DNA from: an uncultured Paracoccaceae bacterium
Lineage (GTDB): Bacteria > Pseudomonadota > Alphaproteobacteria > Rhodobacterales > Rhodobacteraceae
DNA: 64,000 nt
Assembly: GCA_947493335.1 (NCBI GenBank)
Contig: CANLQO010000001.1
Span: 992,001 to 1,056,000, forward strand
Direction of reading: 5' to 3'
Positions 16,155-23,503 of the stretch are shown piece after piece (position 1 is the stretch's first letter; each line of letters opens with the position of its first letter). Position numbers and translations under genes: made by a program. The notes under the pieces were generated by a model. It ran no database searches. It was not told the DNA's origin and was given only the letters and a program-made list of their open reading frames with translations.

Positions 16155-16451
16155 TCAGACCTTAAGCTTCATCAAAGTATCCTTCGCCATGCGACAGGCC
16201 GTTTCGGGGTCATCCAGAACATCTTCTGGCAGGGCGTAGTAGGGCATATTGTGGAATTGATCCGTCTCGACCCCGATGACGTCAACGGGCGAGCGCGTCT
16301 TGAGATAAAGCCGTCCTTCGGATGACATTAGCGCGAACACAGTGCCATCGTGATAAAGGCACATGCCCCCAAACATTTTTCGGGTGCTCAGCGCGCCAAG
16401 ATCGGAAAAGAGGTCGACGGCAAAAGCGATGTCGCCGTCAGAGACGCTCAT
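16155..16451 (-). CDS. TfoX N-terminal domain protein
   Basis: A 98-residue protein consisting only of the TfoX N-terminal domain: LFSDLGALSTRKMFGGMCLY followed by the FALMSSEGRLYLKT strand. Full-length TfoX/Sxy controls competence in gammaproteobacteria, but stand-alone N-domain proteins are common in Rhodobacteraceae and uncharacterised. Its ATG overlaps the stop codon of the SufA-like gene by 4 nt, indicating coupled translation. Confidence 0.85.
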   Translation of the reverse strand: MSVSDGDIAFAVDLFSDLGALSTRKMFGGMCLYHDGTVFALMSSEGRLYLKTRSPVDVIGVETDQFHNMPYYALPEDVLDDPETACRMAKDTLMKLKV

Positions 16452-16810
16452 GAAGCGGGGATATCTTCATTGAATTTGATCGATTCACCGCAACCGCAAG
16501 CATCCACCACGTTGGGATTGCGGAACTTGAAGCCCGATTCCAGCAGCGTGGTTTCATAGTCGATTTCGGTCCCGAAAAGGAACATCTGCGCCATCGGTGC
16601 AATCATCACCCGGGCACCGTCCTGTTCAACGACCTCGTCCAGCGGATCCACCTCGGTCACATAGTCCATGGTGTATTCCATGCCCGCGCAACCGCCTTTC
16701 TTGACGCCAATGCGCAGCCCTTGATGGCCGTCCTTGGCCATGAGCCGGGCGATTTGGGCGGCGGCCTTGTCGGTGATGGTAACGGCCTGTTTGCCGGGAA
16801 TGCCGAACAT
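16448..16810 (-). CDS. sufA: A-type Fe-S cluster carrier (SufA/ErpA-like)
   Basis: A 120-residue HesB/IscA-family protein that carries Fe-S clusters to apoproteins. The three conserved cysteines are present: one in KKGGCAGMEYTMDY near residue 41, and the C-terminal CGC in DACGCGESIKF. The N-terminus is the usual TDKAAAQIARLM helix. SufA versus ErpA cannot be settled from sequence alone. The presence of a sufT-like gene about 2 kb away on the same strand supports a SUF context, though the two are separated by the SatD/DUF3307 pair, and the main sufBCDS genes are not in the window. Confidence 0.85.
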   Translation of the reverse strand: MFGIPGKQAVTITDKAAAQIARLMAKDGHQGLRIGVKKGGCAGMEYTMDYVTEVDPLDEVVEQDGARVMIAPMAQMFLFGTEIDYETTLLESGFKFRNPNVVDACGCGESIKFNEDIPAS

Positions 16811-16840
16811 CGTGGTGATCCTTTGTGGTCTGCCCTCAAC

Positions 16841-17560
16841 TTAGGGGCTGATGGGCAAAATTCCAAGCGGGGGCAAGTGACGCATCAGCGCAAGTGTGGC
16901 GTAGGACGCTGTCAGCGCCCAGCCGAAAGAGGCGAGTGTGCCGATGATCACATATTCGCCAGCAGATTGGTTCTGTGATGTGGTGTCAAACCGCAGTACG
17001 GATTTTGCCGCGATAAGAAAGCCAATGCCTGCGGGTTGGCCGACCATGACCAGCAGGAAAATCAAGCTCCGTTCCAATGTACCGATAAGGGCGCCCCCGT
17101 TGGGCAATCCGGCGGGCAATTCGTGGGTGGACCAAGGCGACATCAGGAACCCGATGGCAAACCCGCCCGCGCGGGTTGTGATGATCACCCCGGCAAGCAG
17201 GGCAAAAAGGCCGGGTAACCAGCTGATATCAGACCATATTCCCATACTCCAAAGGTTGGGGGCCATGAGCGTCAGCGTAATGAGTGTTGCGATATGTGCT
17301 GCCTGATCGGTGAGAAACGGCCAAAGGCCGCCGGGGAGGGCATAGGTCTTGATGGCGTCAATGATGAGGTGTGCGGTAGCCAGTGCGACCAACTCCCACG
17401 CGGTGACGGTGCCAAGTGCGGCCTGTGCTGTGATCAAGACGATGACGCCGTGCAGCAGGAAGATTTGTGGTTCGCGTTTGCGTTCGACCATCCAGCCGGT
17501 TTGAAGCACGAAATCCGCCAGCGCATGGGCAAGAAGTAGGGCGGTGAAGGTAGCGATCAT
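16841..17560 (-). CDS. DUF3307 multi-spanning membrane protein
   Basis: A 239-residue integral membrane protein of the DUF3307 family. About six transmembrane segments are visible, beginning with TALLLAHALADFVLQTGWMV, whose buried HALADF and later ATAHLIIDAIKTY resemble a conserved His/Asp core. No catalytic motif can be named. Its ATG overlaps the SatD-like stop by 4 nt (ATGA), so synthesis is coupled to it. DUF3307 proteins recur beside SatD-family proteins in unrelated bacteria, implying that the soluble partner controls or senses something for this membrane protein. The function is unknown. Confidence 0.85.
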   Translation of the reverse strand: MIATFTALLLAHALADFVLQTGWMVERKREPQIFLLHGVIVLITAQAALGTVTAWELVALATAHLIIDAIKTYALPGGLWPFLTDQAAHIATLITLTLMAPNLWSMGIWSDISWLPGLFALLAGVIITTRAGGFAIGFLMSPWSTHELPAGLPNGGALIGTLERSLIFLLVMVGQPAGIGFLIAAKSVLRFDTTSQNQSAGEYVIIGTLASFGWALTASYATLALMRHLPPLGILPISP

Positions 17561-18204
17561 GGCGTGGGTCCTGCGTCAAATGGATGGGCTTTCAGTGCCG
17601 CGATTGCCGATACCATAGCTGATTTTCCGGCACCCGCGAGCCGCAGTTGCACGGCCTGACGGCTGATGCCCAATTGCGCCGCGATGTCATCCTGTGTGGC
17701 GGAAGGGGCCATGAGCCAAAGCTTGATTGCCTGCGCCTGCGGCGCTGTCCAGCCATAAGCGATATGTTCGCACAGGGCGGTGATGGCGGTCAGGGCGGGG
17801 GTGACGCCTTGGCCCGCGATGCGCAGGCGGCTTTTGCCGATTGTATCAAGTGCGGTGCCGGACGCTTCGAACGCGGGACCGCTTGCATCGGAAAGCGATG
17901 TGCTGCCCAGCGCCGTGACAGGGCCGATGCCAATGGCGAACCGGCTGTCGATAGCCGTCTCATTCGCCCGGAGCGTGGCGTGCATCAAAAGCGCTGCGGT
18001 CAGCGCCTGGCTGGGTGAATTGAGATAGACCTGCCATCCATCGCCGCGGTACCGGGTAAAGCGCAGGTCATGGCCACAAAGGAGTTTCAGAGCCGCGGCG
18101 GCCCCTTGCAGGGCATCCATGCTGCGTTTGATCTGGGCCGGATCGGCCTTGCGTGACGCGATCAGGTCACCTGTGATGACAGCGGAGAGCCTTGCTTTAT
18201 CCAT
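17557..18204 (-). CDS. SatD family protein with C-terminal helix-turn-helix
   Basis: A 215-residue soluble protein of the SatD family. Residues 5-110 begin SAVITGDLIASRKA and contain RYRGDGWQVYL followed by a long helix, an order reminiscent of class III nucleotide cyclase folds; that likeness is my inference. Residues about 160-205 form a helix-turn-helix (ATQDDIAAQLGISRQAVQLRL), so it is probably also a DNA-binding regulator. The ATG at 18202-18204 is preferred over a TTG two codons upstream. There is no Shine-Dalgarno, and a promoter with TATAAC ends 6 nt before the ATG, so the mRNA appears leaderless. Two matching inverted repeats cover that promoter, suggesting autoregulation. It overlaps the DUF3307 gene. 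Confidence 0.8.
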   Translation of the reverse strand: MDKARLSAVITGDLIASRKADPAQIKRSMDALQGAAAALKLLCGHDLRFTRYRGDGWQVYLNSPSQALTAALLMHATLRANETAIDSRFAIGIGPVTALGSTSLSDASGPAFEASGTALDTIGKSRLRIAGQGVTPALTAITALCEHIAYGWTAPQAQAIKLWLMAPSATQDDIAAQLGISRQAVQLRLAGAGKSAMVSAIAALKAHPFDAGPTP

Positions 18205-18205
18205 A

Positions 18206-18225
18206 TGCAAGTTATAGGGCTTGCA
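18206..18225. promoter_or_regulatory. Inverted repeat A at the satD-like promoter
   Basis: TGCAAG-N8-CTTGCA, perfect 6-base arms, covering the proposed -10 hexamer (TATAAC on the minus strand, 18211-18216) and ending 1 nt before the ATG. It has the same arm sequence and spacing as repeat B 28 bp away. Most likely it is an operator of the adjacent HTH protein. Confidence 0.6.
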
Positions 18226-18238
18226 ATTTTAATAGCAA
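18211..18238 (-). promoter_or_regulatory. Promoter of the satD-DUF3307 operon (leaderless start)
   Basis: On the minus strand: TTGCTA (18233-18238), a 16-bp spacer and TATAAC (18211-18216). Initiation 6-8 nt after the -10 would fall at the A of the ATG (18204), and no ribosome-binding sequence precedes that ATG. The two hexamers are each embedded in one of the inverted repeats. Confidence 0.55.
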
Positions 18239-18672
18239 GTAAAAAAGCTTGCTAAATGAGAGTGGTCGAAAGAGGGGTGTTACGCTCATGGCAAAGAGAG
18301 TTAGTTCAACTCAAATGATAAATGATTAAATTCAGGCTGTTAGAAGTTATTTCTCATGTTGTGCAGCCTTTTTGACGGCCCAATGCGGCAGATCGCTGCC
18401 CTTCAAATTTCTTCGCAGTCCTGAATCGAGAGGCGGTCAATTGCGCGAAGGAAGTGCGGTGGCCTGCAATTTGACCGATCAGCATTGGCAATTGGTGAAC
18501 AACACGCCCGCAGCGTCACCAAAGCCGCCGGGACCATGTCACTTCAAGGGTGCCAAAGCACAGGCCAACGCCGACGCGGATCGCGCTTCGCACGAGGTAA
18601 GAGATGGGTGTTGGCAGCCGTAGAAGGCCTTATTTACAAGGGGATCGCAAAGGGCAGGACGGCCCAATTGCT
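18226..18672. other. Intergenic region upstream of the satD-like gene
   Basis: This 447-bp stretch without a convincing gene holds repeat B and an unusually AT-rich section from about 18226 to 18373. A rightward hairpin, GGCTG (18335-18339) and CAGCC (18364-18368) followed by five Ts, could end a small transcript, but no promoter or RNA family was recognised. From about 18374 to 18672 composition returns to normal and nothing is recognised. Open frames here have no family resemblance. Confidence 0.4.
18234..18253. promoter_or_regulatory. Inverted repeat B at the satD-like promoter
   Basis: AGCAAG-N8-CTTGCT, perfect 6-base arms, overlapping the proposed -35 hexamer. It differs from repeat A only in the outer base of each arm and in the spacer. 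The centres of A and B are 28 bp apart, close to but not exactly an integral number of helical turns. Confidence 0.6.
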
Positions 18673-19035
18673 TTACATGAACCCCAGTTCAAGGCGGGCT
18701 TCATCGGACATCATATCCATGCCCCATTGCGGCTCGAAGGTCATTTCGACGTCAACTTGCTTCACACCGGGCAGGGGTTCGACCGCATCGGCAACCCAGC
18801 CGGGCATTTCACCGGCAACCGGACAGCCCGGCGCGGTCAGGGTCATGATGATGTTGACGGCGTTATCTTCGGCGACCGCAATCGTGTAGATCAGGCCAAG
18901 ATCGTAGATATTCACTGGAATTTCAGGGTCATAAACAGACCGGCAGGCGTTCACGATATCCTCGTACAAAGGATGATCGGTGCTGGAGGGGGCGATCAGC
19001 GGCGCGCCTTCCATTGGTGTGCTGGCTTCGTTCAT
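18673..19035 (-). CDS. sufT: SUF-system Fe-S assembly protein SufT-like (MIP18/DUF59)
   Basis: A 120-residue MIP18 (DUF59) family protein implicated in Fe-S cluster maturation. The core runs from YEDIVNACRSVYDPEIPVNI, with the conserved DPE-P motif, through the conserved TLTAPGCPVAGEMPGW loop with its reactive cysteine, to EPQWGMDMMS. The N-terminal ~20 residues are a variable extension. The family also includes PaaD, but no phenylacetate genes are nearby, whereas a SufA-type carrier is encoded about 2 kb downstream on the same strand. Confidence 0.88.
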   Translation of the reverse strand: MNEASTPMEGAPLIAPSSTDHPLYEDIVNACRSVYDPEIPVNIYDLGLIYTIAVAEDNAVNIIMTLTAPGCPVAGEMPGWVADAVEPLPGVKQVDVEMTFEPQWGMDMMSDEARLELGFM

Positions 19036-19188
19036 CGGGTGATCCTGCTATTCCTGAGCATTCATATAGGGTTTGGGAGCGGGGGCGTAAAGGTTCGGCA
19101 AGGTCGCAGCCAAAGAAGGGGGCACACCCTGTGCACAACCGATCCTCAAACCATACACAAACCATGCATACGCAAGTGTTAAACCGCG

Positions 19189-20385
19189 TTAAGCTGTACG
19201 GTGGGGGCGTGGCCAGCCCCAGCGGGCCACACAGGTCAGAAAGAGCGCCGAGATCACCATGATCGCCGCCGCCATGACCAGCACCGAAGACAAGGCGTCA
19301 GCGTCCGTCAGCCAGCCCGAAAGGATAATGATGGGCGGCATGCCGATCTTGAAAATTGCACCCGTCAAGCCGGCGACCCGGCCCATGTGCTCGGCGGCGG
19401 TGCTTTCCTGTCGGTAAGACCAGACGCCAATGGCAAAGAAAAGCGACAACCAGCCTTCGGCGAACCCCACAAGGCAAAAAGCCCAGAATGGCAGATCGGC
19501 GATAATCGTCAGGTAGAGGGCGGCCAGCGCCCAAATCGGCCAGAAAAAGGCGGCACGATGTCCCATGGCCCGGCGCAGAGGGGCGGCAAAGCGTGACCCG
19601 ATGATGGCGCCAAAGCCTGCAAAAGCCAGAACTACGCCGATCTGAAAATCGTTCACGTCGACAGCGGTTTTGAGTTTAAGGATCAGGGCGGTGTCAAAGG
19701 CCCCGGCAGCCGCGTTGGTCAAGACGATGACAATGGTCATCATCATCAGTTCGCGATTGGCGCGCAACACACGCCAGCCATCGGCGAGCGCGGGCCAGAA
19801 GGGCTGCGGCGGGGGCAGATCTTCGGGCGGGTTTAGGCGACGGGACAGCAGCGCAGTTGCGAGCAGCAGAAGGGCGCAAGCGACGATGACACCGGTATGG
19901 CCAAGCCAGAGCAGTGCAAGGCCCGCTGCTGCGGGGCCAACGGTTGAAATCACCGAAAAAACCGTGGAGGTCAGCGCGGTGGCATCGGAGAGCTGGCCAT
20001 GTGGCACGGTCAGCCGCACCAGCGTCATCTGCGCATTGTTCGTTGCATAGGCCAGCGCGTTGAAGACCACCATGAAGAGCATCAGTCCGGGCAAGGATAT
20101 CCGCCCGCTGAGCGCGGCCAGTGCCAAAACCAGCGTGACCGTTGCCAAGCCAAGCGTATAGCGCCGGAAGGCCAGTGCTTTGTGGATGCGGTCATTGATG
20201 ACGCCGATGAAGATCGCAAACAGTATATTGGGCACAAAGCCCGCACCCTTGATCAGTGCCAACCCGGTGCCCGAGGCGGAGATTTCAAACGCCAGCAAAG
20301 GCAGGGTGAAGCCGAGCACGGTTTGCGCCAGCGCAATGGCCGCGATGACGCAAAGAGCAACTGAAAAATCGGGGCCGTAACGCAT
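19189..20385 (-). CDS. Major facilitator superfamily transporter
   Basis: A 398-residue inner-membrane protein with about 12 transmembrane segments in two halves. An MFS-like loop between the second and third helices reads GVINDRIHKALAFRR, and the central loop (about residues 185-205) carries RRLNPPEDLPPPQP. It resembles the single-component efflux branch (MFS_3/enterobactin exporter-like), but substrate cannot be inferred. It is transcribed alone, divergent from tgt across a hairpin-rich repeat element. Confidence 0.85.
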   Translation of the reverse strand: MRYGPDFSVALCVIAAIALAQTVLGFTLPLLAFEISASGTGLALIKGAGFVPNILFAIFIGVINDRIHKALAFRRYTLGLATVTLVLALAALSGRISLPGLMLFMVVFNALAYATNNAQMTLVRLTVPHGQLSDATALTSTVFSVISTVGPAAAGLALLWLGHTGVIVACALLLLATALLSRRLNPPEDLPPPQPFWPALADGWRVLRANRELMMMTIVIVLTNAAAGAFDTALILKLKTAVDVNDFQIGVVLAFAGFGAIIGSRFAAPLRRAMGHRAAFFWPIWALAALYLTIIADLPFWAFCLVGFAEGWLSLFFAIGVWSYRQESTAAEHMGRVAGLTGAIFKIGMPPIIILSGWLTDADALSSVLVMAAAIMVISALFLTCVARWGWPRPHRTA

Positions 20386-20424
20386 AGGCCCGGGGGTACG
20401 GGGAATTGCAGCCTATGAAAAGGG

Positions 20425-20513
20425 GCGGCTGCGCCGCACGCGATTGTTTTGCGCAGCGGGGCTGCGCGTTGGGGCTTTGCCCCAAACCCCAAAGTATTTT
20501 TGACCAGAAGAAG
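20425..20513 (+). repeat. Triple-hairpin repeat element, copy 1
   Basis: Three tandem perfect hairpins: GCGGC-TGC-GCCGC (20425-20437), GCGCAGC-GGG-GCTGCGC (20451-20467), TTGGGGC-TTT-GCCCCAA (20469-20485). Then comes an AT-rich tail, AAGTATTTTTGACCAGAAGA onward (20492-20513), that is 22/22 identical to copy 3. It lies between the divergent MFS and tgt genes. Confidence 0.75.
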
Positions 20514-20566
20514 CAGGGCATCGTCTTTGGCTTTTCATCGGCCCTCGCTTGCGGCATATCGCGGCC

Positions 20567-21694
20567 ATGACGCGTTTTTCTTTTGATCTGAAAGCTACCG
20601 ATGGGCAGGCCCGCACAGGGGTTATCCATACGCCGCGAGGTGACATTCGCACACCGGCCTTTATGCCGGTGGGCACTTCTGCCACGGTCAAGGCGATGAT
20701 GCCCGAGAGTGTGGCTGCCACGGGCGCCGATATCTTGCTGGGCAATACCTATCATCTGATGTTGCGCCCAACGGCGGAGCGGATCGACCGGCTGGGCGGG
20801 CTGCACACGTTCATGAACTGGGACAAGCCGATCCTGACGGATTCGGGCGGGTTTCAGGTGATGAGCCTTGCCGGGCTACGCAAACTGACCGAGGAGGGCG
20901 TGACCTTCAAGAGCCACATCGATGGCTCGCGCCACGAATTGTCGCCTGAGCGGTCGATGGAAATCCAGAAGCTTCTGGGCTCTGACATCGTGATGTGTTT
21001 TGACGAATGTCCCGCCCTGCCTGCGACCGAGGACGAGGTTGCAAAGTCAATGCGCATGTCGATGCGGTGGGCGCAGAGGTCGCGCGACGCCTTTGGCGAC
21101 AGGCCGGGGCATGCGCTGTTTGGTATTCAGCAAGGCGGGGTAACGGAGGCCTTGCGGGCCGAGAGTGCAGAGGCGCTGCGCGCGATTGAGTTTGATGGCT
21201 ATGCGGTTGGTGGTCTGGCCGTGGGCGAGGGGCAGGAGGCGATGTTTGGCGTATTGGACTATGCGCCGGGGCAGCTGCCAAAAGACAAACCACGTTATTT
21301 GATGGGCGTCGGCAAGCCTGACGACATTGTCGGTGCCGTCAAGCGCGGCATTGATATGATGGATTGCGTCCTGCCTAGTCGGTCAGGACGGACGGGTCAG
21401 GTCTTTACCCGCCATGGCGTGGTCAACATCAAGAACGCAAGGCATCAGGATGATCCAAGGCCGCTGGACGAAGCTTGTGCCTGTCCGGCCTGTCGGAACT
21501 ACAGTCGCGCCTATCTGCATCACGTCTTTCGCAGTCAGGAGATGATCAGCGGCATGCTGCTGACCTGGCACAACCTGCACTATTTTCAGGAGATCATGGC
21601 GGGCATGCGCGCGGCGATTGCTGAGGAGCGCTTTGCCGCCTGGGAGGCTGATTTTCACGCAGGCCGTGCGGAAGGCGATATTCCGCCGCGATGA
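20567..21694 (+). CDS. tgt: Queuine/preQ1 tRNA-guanine transglycosylase
   Basis: A 375-residue enzyme swapping guanine-34 of GUN-anticodon tRNAs for preQ1 in queuosine synthesis. Hallmarks are [10 protein letters not shown] with the substrate-binding aspartate, the nucleophile region [12 protein letters not shown] followed by [13 protein letters not shown] and [12 protein letters not shown], and the zinc site C-x-C-x2-C (CACPAC) with a distal histidine. The ATG at 20567 is used because the family starts RFSFDL. The stop overlaps the next ATG. The partner queA is 33 kb downstream. The two GTC-anticodon tRNA-Asp genes in this window encode likely substrates. Confidence 0.97.
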   Translation: MTRFSFDLKATDGQARTGVIHTPRGDIRTPAFMPVGTSATVKAMMPESVAATGADILLGNTYHLMLRPTAERIDRLGGLHTFMNWDKPILTDSGGFQVMSLAGLRKLTEEGVTFKSHIDGSRHELSPERSMEIQKLLGSDIVMCFDECPALPATEDEVAKSMRMSMRWAQRSRDAFGDRPGHALFGIQQGGVTEALRAESAEALRAIEFDGYAVGGLAVGEGQEAMFGVLDYAPGQLPKDKPRYLMGVGKPDDIVGAVKRGIDMMDCVLPSRSGRTGQVFTRHGVVNIKNARHQDDPRPLDEACACPACRNYSRAYLHHVFRSQEMISGMLLTWHNLHYFQEIMAGMRAAIAEERFAAWEADFHAGRAEGDIPPR

Positions 21695-22599
21695 GAGAGG
21701 AACCCGCAGAGGTCACCCGCGCGGGTGCAACGCTGCGCGGGACCTGGACACTGCCGGATGCACCACGGGGGGTGGTGATCTGTGTGCACGGCTCTGGTCC
21801 GATGGACCGCAATCAGAACGGCAAGGGCGGAAGGCTGGAAACCTTCCGCGTATTTGCAGAGGCGCTTGGGTCTGTCGGTTTTGCCGTCCTGCGTTATGAC
21901 AAGCGCGGGATCGCGGCTTCGGATGGGGATTTTGCCCGGATCGGGCAGGATGATCTGATTGCGGATGTCCGGGCCTGGATCGCGCAGGCCGCCGCAAGGG
22001 AACTGGGGCCGATCTGGCTTTTGGGGCATTCAGAGGGGACGGCGCTGGTCGCGGCAGCGGCCGAGGGGCAAAAGATCGCGGGGCTGGTGCTGTTGTGTCC
22101 GTATGCCACGCCGGGCCGGGAGATCCTCATGCAACAGGCCACGCGGGCCGAAGAAACCGTCGCGAATTTGGCTGGAGTCAAAGGCGTTCTGGCGCGGTTG
22201 GCAACGCGGATCATCGGGTCCCCGACCCGGATTCAGGCGCGGATGATTGCAAAGCTTGATCGCACTGACACAAATACGGTGCGCGTCTTATTGCGAAAAG
22301 TGCCCGCGCGATGGCTGCGGGATTTTATCAATATGGATACTGAGGCGTTGCATCAGCGGACCCGATTGCCGACGCTTGTGGTTGCGGCGATGCGTGATCT
22401 GCAATGTCCGCCAATTGATGGGGCGCGGATTGCCGCCATGAACCCACATGCAGAACTGGTCGAGATTGACGATCTGTCGCATCTTTTGCGGTTTACGCAG
22501 TCAGATGATTTTGCCGATTACCTGCGTCAATTGAAGGCCCCCAACGACCCCAGACCGATTAAGGCGGTGGTCGATTGGTTGGATCAACAGGCTGGTTAG
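21691..22599 (+). CDS. Alpha/beta hydrolase
   Basis: A 302-residue alpha/beta hydrolase. The oxyanion region is [16 protein letters not shown], the nucleophile elbow is [10 protein letters not shown] (Ser near residue 113), and the late-sequence candidates for the acid and histidine are [12 protein letters not shown] and DDLSHLL. The [10 protein letters not shown] segment is typical of the serine aminopeptidase/dienelactone hydrolase-like group. It is translationally coupled to tgt (ATGA overlap), though a role in tRNA modification is not implied. The substrate is unknown. Confidence 0.88.
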   Translation: MREEPAEVTRAGATLRGTWTLPDAPRGVVICVHGSGPMDRNQNGKGGRLETFRVFAEALGSVGFAVLRYDKRGIAASDGDFARIGQDDLIADVRAWIAQAAARELGPIWLLGHSEGTALVAAAAEGQKIAGLVLLCPYATPGREILMQQATRAEETVANLAGVKGVLARLATRIIGSPTRIQARMIAKLDRTDTNTVRVLLRKVPARWLRDFINMDTEALHQRTRLPTLVVAAMRDLQCPPIDGARIAAMNPHAELVEIDDLSHLLRFTQSDDFADYLRQLKAPNDPRPIKAVVDWLDQQAG

Positions 22600-23153
22600 C
22601 CTGTGCGACGGCGACGACCCTTCAGGGCCAGCCCGCCAACGCCAAAGGCCAGAAGTGCGAGAGGTGCAGGAAGAGGCACGGGCGCGATTGTGCCGAAGCT
22701 GCCGGAAAACGCTGTGGTGGCCGGGAAGAAATGTGCACCCGATGCACCCGTCCATGTGATCGAGAACGACGTATCCGACAAGACGGTCACAAATGCGTTG
22801 AGCCCGGTGGTGTCGACAAAGTTGTCAACCGAGAACGGTGTGCCGAAATCAAGGCCGGTAAACACCATCGACACGATGCTGCCGTCACAGGCGAGACCGC
22901 AATAGGTGCCATTGGAGCTGATCGTGAACTGATCGCCGGCGGGTCCGGCATTCAGGTCAATGTTGAGCGCGCCGTAGGGGATGATATCTGCGCCAGCACC
23001 AATCGTGCCATTCCACGTCGACACGGGGGCGCCGTCGTCCACAAAGCCGAGCGTCACGAAGTCACCAGCCAAAAGGCTGGCTGCGTGGGCGGATGGGGTT
23101 CCGATGACAACCGCGAGTGCAGCGGCGCACATGGTTTTGATCAGCTTGTTCAT
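22596..23153 (-). CDS. Secreted protein with VPLPA-type C-terminal sorting tail
   Basis: A 185-residue exported protein. A Sec signal peptide (MNKLIKTMCAAALAVVIGTP, cleavage near residue 24) precedes a beta-rich body of about 125 residues with no recognised domain and a single CGLAC pair. The C-terminus has the tripartite sorting signal: VPLPA, a hydrophobic helix (PLALLAFGVGGLAL) and an arginine-rich end (KGRRRRTG). Such tails are processed by exosortases, linking proteins to exopolysaccharide or biofilm export. No exosortase gene is nearby. It is convergent with and overlaps the hydrolase gene by 4 nt. Confidence 0.88.
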   Translation of the reverse strand: MNKLIKTMCAAALAVVIGTPSAHAASLLAGDFVTLGFVDDGAPVSTWNGTIGAGADIIPYGALNIDLNAGPAGDQFTISSNGTYCGLACDGSIVSMVFTGLDFGTPFSVDNFVDTTGLNAFVTVLSDTSFSITWTGASGAHFFPATTAFSGSFGTIAPVPLPAPLALLAFGVGGLALKGRRRRTG

Positions 23154-23503
23154 GCGAACTCCAACATGCAGACAATCGCGAACGGGAATTGGCAGTCAGT
23201 TCGCGGGTTTGCAGAAAGAGTTAATGAAGGATTAAGGCCAAACTGGGTCAGGTCTCTGGCGATGCTGCGGCTTTTGGCGCTGTGCGACCGATCCGAAGTT
23301 GCGACGATTGCCTGTTGTTTTGTTGCCGAGGCCGCGAAACGCCCGTTGCAGCCCGGTGCGCCTTTGGGGCATGTTGCGGGGTAAGACAACAATAACGAAG
23401 GTTGATTATCAGGGCCGGAACCCCAGATAAGAAGGCCAAGGAAACTGCCAAGGGTTGCTGCGAACGCGGGGCTGGGCGGTTTTGCCGAAAGAAGGAAAAG
23501 AGC
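23154..23503. other. Intergenic region upstream of lon
   Basis: 350 bp between the divergent sorted surface protein and lon. It must carry both promoters. I looked for a heat-shock promoter for lon and found no convincing match. No hairpin terminator, RNA gene or repeat was recognised. A GAAGGAAAAG ribosome site for lon lies at its right end. Confidence 0.4.

Noticed and set aside
18372-19182. Open frames on the + strand upstream of and over sufT
   Set aside because: No family resemblance and they overlap the convincing sufT gene; treated as intergenic or shadow.
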